A DNA stretch of 64,000 nt from NCBI GenBank assembly GCA_001949185.1, contig BDGG01000003.1, forward strand, positions 1,569,270-1,633,269, in the 5' to 3' direction. The number at the start of each line of letters is the position of its first letter. Within the stretch, counting starts at the first letter, position 1. The notes beneath the pieces are model-generated. The model made no database searches. It had not been told where the DNA came from and saw only the letters and a list, made by a program, of their open reading frames with translations. The translations under genes and the position numbers were made by a program. Positions 1 through 9,674 of this stretch are shown piece by piece. This DNA comes from Ramazzottius varieornatus (taxonomy: Eukaryota > Tardigrada > Eutardigrada > Parachela > Ramazzottiidae).

Positions 1-13
1 CAATCGATGCGAC

Positions 14-950
14 ATGGAAGAAATCAGCAAGGCACCTCTGAACCAGGTAACCTTTTCTCTCATGCATGGGCTGTCAGTCTGTTACATAAGGCTCAAACTG
101 TATAAGTATAACCGTGTGTTTTCCTCCTTCATAGGCTCACTTCCTTGATCGCAAAGCGGACTATTACACCCGGAAGAACCTTCTTGAGAAAGCTATCCAG
201 TGCCGTCAACGAGCAGTCGGTAGGGATTGGATTCTGATTCTAAGTTCACGGTTGATAAAAATCCAGCGTGATTGTACAGATTGTCTGGAAGCTGTTCGCA
301 CTTTATCCCTCAGCGACGACTGCATCCTTTCCCTCAACTCACAAGTATCCACTCATCTTCTCCAGATTCACATCTTGAAGGAACAGCTCTGTCAGAAGAG
401 CAGCAAGATGCCCGCAGTCTCGCAAGTGGCTCTACAAGCCAACAAGTCCACTCCACCCTCCGTCAAACCTCCCAAATCAACCTACTCCTCTGAAATCGAA
501 GCAGCCATCAAGAAAGAAATACTCAAAGGCGACCAGTTGCTAGAATCTCTCGTATCCCAGCAGATCAAGGAGCGCGATGAAAAGAACGACGCCATGATCA
601 GCTCGGCCGTCAAACGGCCCAAACCAGTCGAAGAAGTCTTGGAAGAACTGCGCGATCACAACTTGCAGCTGAAGTCCCTGATAGGTGGCTTGTTCGAAGA
701 AGTGGATACTCTGAAAACAGAGAATAATGAACTGAGAGCGAAACTGGCAGAGTTCGAAAGACAGTCAGACTTGAAAGATGCGTCGGTTGATGTGAAGAGT
801 GCTTCGATGGAAGCGACTTCCCCGTCCATGCCTGAGCTACCTCCCCTGGAACCCTTAGATTTTCCTTCCTTCGATTCGATTCCGATCAGTTTGAAGCCTA
901 GAGTTAGAGTGCCAAGACCAAATCGTTCTTCCGAAACATCGCAGACTTAA
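14..950 (+). CDS. NRBF2: NRBF2-like autophagy PI3K-complex subunit
   Basis: Three exons, 14-46, 135-219 and 280-950, joined at GT-AG sites with matching phases, give 262 aa against about 287 in human NRBF2. The N-terminus (residues 1 to about 65, containing APLNQAHF and RQRAVDCLEAV) matches the MIT domain of NRBF2, a three-helix microtubule-interacting and trafficking module. A charged coiled coil at roughly residues 160-205 and a low-complexity Ser/Pro/Arg tail follow. In animals NRBF2 binds ATG14 and the BECN1-VPS34 lipid kinase complex and promotes autophagosome formation. The start chosen is the ATG at 14, because it places the MIT domain at the N-terminus as in the family. An exon upstream of the window cannot be excluded. 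The family call is inference from the MIT and coiled-coil layout. Confidence 0.8.
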
Positions 951-986
951 AATAGCTGCGTTCAGTCTACTCTGAACGTGCGCGAA

Positions 987-1183
987 TACACGCAGGACGA
1001 GATATTATGGTACAGTAAAAATTAGGGAACAGGCCGAAAGGACAGCAAGATGGAAATTCGACCGTCGAAAAGCGTCGAAAAATGTATTACTGTGAATCGG
1101 TCGCGTACGTGCTCCCGTACCGCTGTAGCAAAAAGGACTGTCCCATAATATTTACTGTACCCTAACTTCTCGTCCTGCGTGTA
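987..1183. mobile_element. MITE with TA duplication, family MA copy 1
   Basis: Inverted termini CACGCAGGACGAG (from 989) and CTCGTCCTGCGTG (to 1181) are flanked on both sides by TA, the Tc1/mariner-type target duplication. The 193-bp body has no coding capacity. Related bodies occur at 54934-55118 (reverse orientation) and, weakly, near 36820-37000. The element fills the gap between the convergent 3' ends of NRBF2 and PSMD7; the rest of 951-1420 shows nothing else. Confidence 0.75.
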
Positions 1184-1420
1184 CGGATGTCCTATGTAGT
1201 GTCATCAGTCATGTCCTGTCAGTAGTGCTGATGTGTGATGTCATTTGGAATTTCGCACCGTGGTTCTGTCGACGACAGTTCTCGCTTTACTCAGCAATTT
1301 TCGTCTTGTGTGGCTTCGTTCTTGTAAAATGTAAATTGCGGTTTCAAGCACGATGACAAAATATATGCAGGAAAACTTTCGCGAAGAGAAACTATGAACA
1401 CAGCGTGACTAAATACATTA

Positions 1421-2948
1421 TTATTTCGCATCTTTGTTGGCTTCTTCCTTCTTATCCCCGGTCGCCTTGTCCTTCTCTCCCTCCTTTTTATCCTTTTCCT
1501 TCAGTTTATCCACCTTCTCCTGGACTTTCTTCTCCACCTCAGACTTGCTTCTCAGCTTGTTGTCGATCAGGTTATGCATGGAGAGGATGGAGCGGACCAT
1601 GGTGGACAAGTACACCACCAGCAACTGATCGTTAGTCTGTGTCGTCATGGACTCGGTGAAGACCGGCGAGTTGATGTTGGGCAGAAGGTTGAAAATGTCT
1701 TGAAGATTATTGATCACGTCCGTATTGACAGGAAGCTCTTTGTTCTGCACTTTCTGAAGGTAGCTGACGATGTGGTTCAACTGAGTGCGAAGACCCTTCA
1801 AGCCAGAGAGTTGGTTCGAAACCAGCTGCGAAAGGGATCCGACGGACGTGTCTTTGATATCTCTGGAAGAACAAAGAAAACTTAACTATTGAAGATCTGA
1901 CTTCAAGCGTTTCGAAAAATTCTGACTGTCTGACAGATCACTAAGGTGGAAACTTCCGTCGCCCAAAAACCTGCATACAGCTAGGCATGCGGAACAAGTG
2001 AAGCGGAAGTATGCAGGTGCTCAAAATTCCAGAATCCTGTTCGTCGAACTTCCTTCAGGGGTTGGCGGGAAGGGCGGAAATGGCTGATTGTTTGATCTAT
2101 TTCGAATCGAAGGAAAACACGTACCGAAGTAGATGCTCGACACCGACTTCTTCGGCTTCCTCCGCGCCCATCGAGCTGGGGACATGTTCGAAGGATGTAC
2201 GCACCGGAGTTCCGTCTTCGCGGATTTCCTCAACAGCAATGTAGGCTTCTGTCGGCAGATCGTTCTTGTCCGGACTCACTTCGATGATGCACAACACCTG
2301 CACACAAAGCGCTTGGCCTTCAAACATGACTTCGGAGCCACAAATAACAACGGATGAATCGAAGAAAAGCTCACGGAGTTTGGGTTGTATTTGCGGATGA
2401 GCTCGTTAATTTCCAAGTCGTTGGCGTTCAGCTTCGGCCCCGTGTGATACCACCCGACAATCTTTTCTCTCGCTAGAAAAAGAACAATAATTAGATATGA
2501 ATCACAGTGGAAAGTCGACACGCCATTTTCCCTCTCAGACTAAAAGCATTTTGTACTCTGCAGGATAACTTCCGTTTTGCTGACCCACCATTTACTTTCT
2601 TGAACATGGTATACATGTTTTCCAGATATTCGTGGTCCAGAAACCAAACTGATTTGTTCTTTTCATCTTCATCGAAGGGAACTAAAAGATGAGACAGGGT
2701 GCACAAAATAAACCGCGATATTCGAATCGTAGGACAGAAAAAAATGAATTTCCATCTGACTTACTCGCGAAGCTGTTTGAAACGTCCAGTTCCCCTGTAG
2801 AATGTGAGAGGCTTCCCAAAAGAAGTCCAACAACACGCCGAGCATTCCCCACACTCTTCATGCGGTTGAAGTGATCGACGACGCTGAGGAGCACCAATGG
2901 ATGAACTACCACGCGCTTCACGGGAATCTCTCCAGACAGGACAGGCAT
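1421..2948 (-). CDS. PSMD7: 26S proteasome non-ATPase regulatory subunit 7 (Rpn8)
   Basis: Five exons on the minus strand, 2948-2765, 2681-2589, 2472-2375, 2297-2125 and 1862-1421, join in phase to 329 aa (human 324). Rpn8 is the MPN-minus partner of the deubiquitinase Rpn11 in the proteasome lid. The MPN domain (about residues 1-140) contains [15 protein letters not shown] and WYHTGPKL, and lacks the HxHx7SxxD metal site, as expected for Rpn8. [11 protein letters not shown] and [15 protein letters not shown] are diagnostic of the subunit. The C-terminal part ([27 protein letters not shown]) forms the helical bundle contacting other lid subunits, and the tail is Lys/Glu-rich. All exon junctions fall where the conserved protein stays continuous. 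High confidence; a housekeeping gene in normal condition. Confidence 0.95.
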
Positions 2949-3479
2949 GGCGGCTTCGGTATCCTCCCAACCTTAACTTCCTCCTACCGTCAAGTGAACT
3001 TATCTAGGTTGGGCGGATCAGATCCTCCGTCAATCGCGTTAAGACAAAGCCGCAGTAGGAATTCACTTGAAGCACCCTCCTCGAAGAGAACATAGAAATT
3101 CTTTTGCAAGGAAATCGGCGATCAATCAAGAATTTTGATTGTTTGAATGACGAAAAACGTCGAATCACTTCACTGATTTACTCTCCCTTGTCTTTCGAGG
3201 GGAAAACCGTTTGCCCGGAGCAGAGCTGACTGCAGGTGTTGGGTTCTTGCTTGACTTGCAATTTGGTTCTTTCTCAGTTTTTTTACGAAGTTTTCATTGG
3301 ATTATCAGTCGGGGTCGTGCCGGGCAGGGACCTGACAAACAACTTCGCAGAAAAAAGGGTCAAACTACGGACCTTTTTAAAACATTCTGTAACCTCCAGC
3401 CGCTTCTGCCCCTGAGCAAGTGACCTCTCCAGCTGTTGTCGACCTTTGAGTGCTTAGCGTTTGAGTAACTTTCGTGTTT

Positions 3480-3913
3480 GTTTTGATCACTGATGAGCTG
3501 CTGTACCTCGCCTTGCCGGAGAGTGGGCAGGCTTGAACTGTTGATTGATTGTACTGTGAGAATATCGAGGCGGAGCGAATGTTCGTTACGTCACTGACCA
3601 TGCAACCAAACGAATAAATGAATAACATCAATTGAACAAACTTTTCCGTCGGACTCTCACGAGTAAGCACCGGAAGCATTTTTCGAATGTTTTAGAGCTC
3701 TGAAATCTGAGAATAACGCCTTCCGTGATGCGGATCAGAGCATTTTCTGTAATTTGTGGCTCGTATAAAGTCAGTTCATGACTTGATTCCCCGACTTTCG
3801 ATGTGTGTTGATGGGTGTTTATCCTCTATCTGCGGCGTCTGCGAGTCAGTCCGCATTTTGGCACGCCATAGTTTGCAAACGGCGAGGTACTGCAGCTCTA
3901 CAGTGGTTCTGAT
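3480..3913. mobile_element. hAT-like MITE, family HB copy 1
   Basis: The 418-bp element 3488-3905 has about 25-bp imperfect inverted termini (CACTGATGAGCTGC and GCAGCTCTACAGTG) and an 8-bp target duplication with one mismatch, GTTTTGAT/GTTCTGAT. A full-length reverse-complement copy lies at 13414-13845 with its own perfect 8-bp duplication. An 8-bp duplication is typical of hAT transposons. No coding capacity. It ends 193 bp before the LYRM4 start; the remaining intergenic DNA of 2949-4098 shows nothing else. Confidence 0.85.
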
Positions 3914-4098
3914 TTTTTGTTCCCGATTTGATTCATTTGAATTCCAGATCCTTGGGCTCTCAACTCCTCCTGGGTCGTTCCGGAAATACTGTGCGTTGAC
4001 ATCTGAGCTTAGGGTATACGTACGTTTCCTTACGACTAAGGAATTCCGGACTGATGAACGTCTGTTCAAAGCTCGTCTGATATTCTCGAATATCAACC

Positions 4099-4739
4099 AT
4101 GGCCGCAGTGCCGAGAGGAGAAGTATTGATGTTGTATAAAAATCTACTCCGCGCTTCGCAGGAATTTTCGAACTATAATTTCCGGTGAGAAGGATGTGTC
4201 AAATTACCATACGGATGTGAAGCTTTAAGGAAGCTTCTGTCGGAAGAAATTTAGAAACTACGCTTCACTTATTGGGTCTGTGCCGTCAGATTATGTGGTC
4301 TTTTTGCAGATCATATGCCAATCGCACAGTCAAGGAAGCTTTCAGCGAGTACAAAGTGGAGAAAAACCCACAAAGAATTCAAGAGCTCATGGCGAAAGGA
4401 GAGAAGAATCTTGAGATCATAAGACGGCAGGTAAACACAAAGCATTTTCCACTTACCAGAAGAGTGGGGTCAAGGCCGTGTTGCAGAAACGTGCGGCACG
4501 GCCTTGACACTCCGGAAGTAACGGCTTATCTACAAAGACAAAGTCTTTGGAAAAGCCCTGCTTCTCGCATCTCCGCGATTTTGTTTCGTTTGGAATTGCA
4601 TGTTTAAAGAATACATCACGAATTTTATAAATTCCAGGCGCGGCTCGGAAACCTTTACTCTTCGGACAAGCTTGTCATTGAAACGACGGGAAACCTTCCG
4701 CAAGCACCCGAGAGGTCTTCGGCAACAGCGACCTCTTGA
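4099..4739 (+). CDS. LYRM4: LYR motif protein 4 (ISD11)
   Basis: Three exons, 4099-4184, 4310-4430 and 4638-4739, join in phase (2 then 0) to 102 aa; human LYRM4 has 91. ISD11 stabilises the mitochondrial cysteine desulfurase NFS1 and binds acyl carrier protein, the first step in iron-sulfur cluster assembly. EVLMLYKNLLRAS at residues 8-20 aligns with the LYR motif region of the family, NRTVKEAF and NLEIIRRQ with the second and third helices, and GNLYSSDKLVIE with the conserved C-terminus. The motif reads LYK rather than LYR, a conservative change. A short Ser/Thr/Ala-rich tail extends beyond the usual end. The start is the first ATG, which leaves the usual short leader before the LYR helix. 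Confidence 0.9.
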
Positions 4740-5510
4740 ACGATGGTTCCTGCTAGCTTTAAGGTTTTCTTTGCGAGTGTGATACTTGACTTTGCCAACC
4801 GAAAGGTCCAGGTCGCTCCTTTTATGTTTACAAGGACAGAAGCAGCATAAGAAGATTCTCCTTTCAGAAGCAACTATAGCTGCAGTTTTCGTTGTACAGA
4901 CGCTCCACCAACCATCGTGATGTGTGATGTTTCTTATTACGCTTGGTTTTATTTTGGTTGTATACAATATAGATCGAGACTTCTGCCGTACTGTCAACCG
5001 AAGTCTCGGAGCGCAGCTCATGTTACCTCTCGAACTTTAGAGCCGAATACTTGTCATACCTCAGAGTGAAGCTTACCGTACCTATGACAAGCGAACGCCA
5101 GGAACCCTGCGCCCTTCTCTACGGAAGTTCCTCGTTCGATCACGAAGACAAAGGTGCAAGAAAGTGAGGAAACACGCTACTTTAATCGGTTGTTCAAATG
5201 TGTACAGAAACCGGTACACAGTTGTTATACCTCTGACTTCGCGGCGATCTTGATAACGTCAGCGCAGGACCCCTACGTACTTACCAGTGTCCAGTCGGTT
5301 AACGATCTAACGTAGTTCGAAGTTTATTCGCGTGTATATTGTTACTTGTTGGCAGAAGAACCGCCTACGGTTATGTGCGACTAGCGAGCCGTACTGGCAG
5401 CAATATCTCAGTATCAAAGTCTGATACGAGCCAACGAAGAAGCTGTCAGCTGTGCATGTTTGCTCTGTATTTTTAGCAGGCTGTTAACCACGCCACGCTG
5501 GCTCGAAACG
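4740..5510. other. Intergenic, no feature recognised
   Basis: Open frames here are short, lack family similarity and have no convincing splice context. The segment separates LYRM4 from the foldback element. Confidence 0.5.
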
Positions 5511-6835
5511 CGAAACGCAAAACGAGGAACCTTAGTTTTAATACCTTGCAACATTAGACTTCTAATCTGGCTTTAAATTTAGCATCAACTCCTGCCGTCA
5601 AAGAGCATGACTGGGGCAGGACGTTTCCCAAGGCAGCAGGTCCGCAGAATTTTCCGGTTTGAGGCCATGTATAAGTTTACTGCGCGACTGCTCGTAACAT
5701 CTTCTTATCGTCGGCCAAGTCTGCCACAACGATCATGATATCGTCGAGTTTTACTGCGCCCTATTCGCAGAAACTCGCCCGACTAGAAGTCTAACATCAA
5801 AGAACGTTTATTAATCGGTCTCTCGTCTCGGTCATCAGCATCTTCCTGATTTACAGTCACTGTCATGAATCAGCGCCACCCCGTGATCTTGGGTTATAAT
5901 TTCTTCAGAGCCCGTTGTCCGCTTCCAGAAATCTAAACGTCATTGCGTATTACCAGTAAAAACCGATGTTTCTGCTAACTTTTGGCCGTTCAGGCTTCCC
6001 CAAAAACCTGCCACGTGACGTGTGAGCAGAAGTCAAAACTGACCCTTATTTTCGTGTCCGAGCCACCAGCGCTCGTTGGCTGAGTAACTAAAAGGGCAAC
6101 ACGTCGGTCACGTGAGCCAGAAGTCGAAGGTCTCTTCTACGCAATGACGTTTAGATTTCTGGAAGCGGACAACGGGCTCTGAAGAAATTATAACCCAAGA
6201 TCACGGGGTGGCGCTGATTCATGACAGTGACTGTAAATCCGGAAGATGTTGATGGCCGAGACGAGAGACCGATTAATAAACGTTCTTTGATGTTAGACTT
6301 CTAGTCGGGCGAGTTTCTGCGAATAGGGCGCAGTAAAACTCGACGATATCATGATCGTTGTGGCAGACTTGGCCGACGATAAGAAGATGTTACGAGCAGT
6401 CGCGCAGTAAACTTATACGTGGCCTCAAACCGGAAAATTCTGCAGATCTGCTGCCGTGGGAAACGTCCTGCCCCAGTCATGCTCTTTGACGGCAGGAGTT
6501 GATGCTGAATCTAGAGCCAGATTACAGTCCGGTCGCTCGAAATCTGGACGAAATTTTCCGATTGCAGAAGAGGAAAACCATACGAAGTCAACCGTACAGC
6601 TCGCCATGCCCACACAGCCGATTATCTGCCCACTTGATCAGTTGATTACACGAGTTACAGCACGGTGTAATGTGTGTTTTATGTATTAGTGGGCCTTGGC
6701 TTAGTATGCCGTGTGGTGAGTGTATGGCGGGCCTCAAACTGAAACTGGAAAATTTCGTCCAGATTTCGAGCGACCAGACTGTATAAGTCTAATGTTGCAA
6801 GGTATGAAAACTAGGGTTCCTCGTTCTGCGTTTCG
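5511..6835. mobile_element. Large foldback element with about 440-bp inverted arms
   Basis: The left arm 5511-5949 reappears as reverse complement at 6137-6835. The right arm is longer because a 257-bp MITE (6525-6781) is inserted in it. Removing the insert makes the two arms collinear from CGAAACGC at the outside to CGCAATGACG at the inside, with few mismatches by eye in the inner part. The spacer 5950-6136 is unique. There is no coding capacity on either strand. A transcript through it would form a hairpin hundreds of base pairs long. I found no clear target duplication, so the superfamily is unassigned. Confidence 0.85.
6523..6783. mobile_element. TA-flanked MITE nested in the foldback arm, family MC copy 1
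   Basis: The 257-bp element 6525-6781 starts CAGTCCGGTCGCTCGAAATC and ends with its imperfect inverse (GAGCGACCAGACTG). The termini extend about 35 bp and are flanked by TA on both sides. Its absence from the left foldback arm shows it inserted after the foldback formed. A second, larger copy of the same family spans 54910-55459. Confidence 0.85.
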
Positions 6836-7693
6836 ACGGCGATACAGTCACTGTCATGTGGCGATGCTCCATGACTGTGACTGTGACTGCGACCTCCGGC
6901 TTGACGCCGTTTCGAAATTTGAACTCTGTTCGACCTTGGTGTACCCGTGCACGCCATCGTAAAGCATGATGCTGTATCTGCAACTTCAGTACAGTACGGG
7001 TAGGCAGTAGTACCCAGTGTACCAAAAAATTAACCGTCGATAATGGGCGTGACAGCCCAACTGGAACTTGATTATCGTGCAACCAGTAACAACACTGGTT
7101 CGTTCCATGCGCAAATCTCATTCGTCACCTCCATCTGGCTCCATCCAACACTCATTTTCGACGGTTATTTTTTTTTGGGACAGTTGTGGTACGCACCAGC
7201 TCGTCGCTCAAGAAACCCCAACAAGTTTGCTGGGGTTTCTTGCGACCGTGTGGGGATTATTGATTTTTTCACTCGAGCACATCGAAATCCTTAAACCCAC
7301 ACAGAACTACAAGTAAGCAAGTTGTGTTTTCATGGTCAGTATTGTTGACCTAGTGTTCTTTCTGAAGCCTGATCCTGCGGAAATTTTCGTCCACTGTGTT
7401 CGAGTTCGCAAAATTTTGCTCCCATATAGTTGTAGGAATATCAACTGCGTCTGATGAATAATGAACATGAAAGTCTGAAACGGGTGTGTCGTTGTAAGAA
7501 CCTGATCCTGCTCTCCCTGCATCCTTGGGAGCCATTCAGGTCGAACTATAAAGCAGCAAGTCTTGACCAGTGGACGGACGAACCGGAGTCTGACGTCGTC
7601 GAGCAGTGGCTAACGGTGGTGGGGCGGAGTCTGTTCTAACGCGGAAAATTATTTGATGAGGCGGTTTTCAATCGCCTGATCGCTTGCCTTCGA
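6836..7693. other. Intergenic with one short perfect hairpin
   Basis: No gene recognised. A perfect 12-bp stem with a 10-nt loop lies at 7209-7242 (CAAGAAACCCCA and TGGGGTTTCTTG). No poly-U tract or histone-type stem-loop context follows, so no function is assigned. An upstream exon of the next gene could hide here. Confidence 0.4.
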
Positions 7694-9248
7694 ATGTTTG
7701 TTGTGCCTTTCTCCAGAATGGGACTCCCCGAAGGGGCTTCTGACAGTTCCGTTTCATTCCAACAAGAGTCAATATCTCCTCGAGCCTCACAGTCAAGTGC
7801 TTCATCGAACGACGAGTGGAAAGAAGTGCCGGAGGAGCAGATTGAGAAGGACGGGAAGGATGCGCTACGGAAGGAGCCACACCATTCAATCCTCAAATCA
7901 ATCAACCATGACTACGATGAAGATGATGATCATACGGACGAGGTGGACCAACTTGCTGATCGCTTGAAGAAATCAACATCCATTGATGGCATCGTGCAAC
8001 CCAAAGACATCGAAGGGAGGGGAGATGTCCTGCCCACTGCTACTTCACTTTCCGAAGGAGTTAACTTGCTGGGGACGTCGCCTGGATCGAATACCTTGCA
8101 AGACTTGTATCGCCTTTGGACCGACGCCACAGATGAGCAAGCGGATGGCAATTCTGATTACGTTGTGCCACCCAAAGCAAGGCGCGCTGCATCTCTCAAG
8201 ACGAAGAAGACACCTCCAGGTACCTCTAGTAGAATACTGTATTCCCTCGATCGTTCTGCGCAATCACGAGACACACCCGTAAATATTACCCGGCGGGAAC
8301 AGAAAATATGTGTGCCTTCGATCCAAGACTACTCGCCAATCAAGTGTGAGTGGGCGGGTGTAGTTTACTGGCATGATGACATACTGCGCAGAACCATCGA
8401 GGGAATCTGTTCGACGGTGGAATACTTTTCTGGAAGCAGAACTGGCTGCAAGAGTGCGAAAAGAGAGAATTATTTTTGGCTACTGTCACGTGACTTGTCT
8501 AGCTCGAGCTATGAGCCACGTGGTGTCAAACTGGCGTTCGGGCAACACACTGACAAGCCTTGCTGCGTAGCGCTCTTTCCGGTCGACTGAACGGACGATT
8601 TACGGTTTGATTGAGTTGTATCGTTTCCGCCTTTCAGGAACTCCCAGCCCCAAAAAGATGGTTCGTTTCGCTGACGCGATGGGCTTGGACCTCGAGAAGG
8701 TCCGTCATTTTCTGCAAGACCAATTGCCCAACACACCATCCAGTACACAGACCGACGTGGCAGTAGCCACTCTCACAAACGAGCTCAACCGCCACGTTAC
8801 AGGCAAATACCTAACACCATCGTTTCCCCAGCCCTGTCTGGCCGGAAACTTCTTAGAACGTATCCGTACACAGAAAGTCTGCCTAGACTCAGTGCAGACC
8901 TCAGACTTCCATGTTAGTGGTTTTGTCAGAGTGCTGAACGTAGCTTTCGAGAAATCGTTAGTGGTACGATACACGTTCGACAACTGGAAGACTAGCTTGG
9001 ACTTGGCTGCACAATATGTGCCCAACTCCAACGACAACTTCTCAGACAGGTTCCAGTTTTCGCTCTATGCTCCCTCGTACTTTGATACGGGGAATGTCCT
9101 GCAGTTTTGTCTGTGCTACAAGGCTGGCGGTCAGGAATACTGGGACAGCAACTACGGACAGAATTACTGCTTGACGTGCTGCAGTGGAGGCGGAATTCCC
9201 GGATTCAACGCCCTTCCTTATTCACCCTCAACCAGCGCCTTCCTGTAG
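7694..9248 (+). CDS. Protein phosphatase 1 glycogen-targeting regulatory subunit (PPP1R3 family)
   Basis: Two exons, 7694-8219 and 8638-9248, join in phase 1 across CCTCCAG and GAACTCCC to give 378 aa. PPP1R3 proteins tether the PP1 catalytic subunit to glycogen and so favour glycogen synthase dephosphorylation. The PP1-docking RVxF motif is KMVRF at about residue 182, followed by ADAMGLDLEKVR, a hallmark of the family. A CBM21 glycogen-binding domain (about residues 225-350) contains YTFDNWKTS, FQFSLYAPS and the very typical EYWDSNYGQNY. The N-terminal half is acidic and Ser-rich. Frame stays open through the intron, so an unspliced reading of 298 aa ending at 8590 is possible, but it would lose both functional motifs. 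Which vertebrate paralogue it matches cannot be said. The start is the first ATG of the open frame; an upstream exon is possible. Confidence 0.88.
8232..8415. mobile_element. MITE inside the PPP1R3-type intron
   Basis: Inverted termini containing TTCCCTCGATCGTTCTGCGC (from about 8243) and TGCGCAGAACCATCGAGGGA (to about 8409) bound a sequence of roughly 180 bp lying wholly inside the intron 8220-8637. Its body, including GTGTAGTTTACTGGCATGAT, is repeated in reverse at 53440-53637. Exact ends and target duplication were not resolved. Confidence 0.65.
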
Positions 9249-9674
9249 GCGCACAATCTCATCCTGCACCGCAGTATGAAAGAAGAAGATTCATTATCGA
9301 TTTTACTAAATTGTCAACATCGGTTTCGTTGAAACTGTGATATGCTAAAAAGTTTTTATCAGTAGTCAGTATGCCGAGTGTTTTGAGATTTTATGGTCTG
9401 TTATAATTCGCGTAGGGTTTTTGAGTAAGTGGTGCTTTCAAGGTGGACGATATACCGAGACTTTTATTGCTAAATATATTTTCGTTTGATCGATGGCTTG
9501 TGTTAATCGTATAAAATCTCTCGTGACAAGGAAGTGTATCTTACAGCATATCTTCGAAAAGTTGCTGCGCGACTTGAGAGAAGTCTGTCACACCTCGGAC
9601 ATGTCGGCATCAGGCAATGTATATGGTTTTGTGTGAAAGTTCCTCTCTGTATCTCTGAACAAAAGTTGGTTGAA
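9249..9674. other. Intergenic, AT-rich, no feature recognised
   Basis: AT-rich spacer between the PPP1R3-type gene and the F-box gene, presumably holding the 3' untranslated region of the first and the promoter of the second. No open frame worth naming. Confidence 0.4.

Noticed and set aside
7209-7242. Hairpin as a terminator or histone-type stem-loop
   Set aside because: Eukaryotic context, no U tract, no histone gene nearby and the loop does not fit the histone element.
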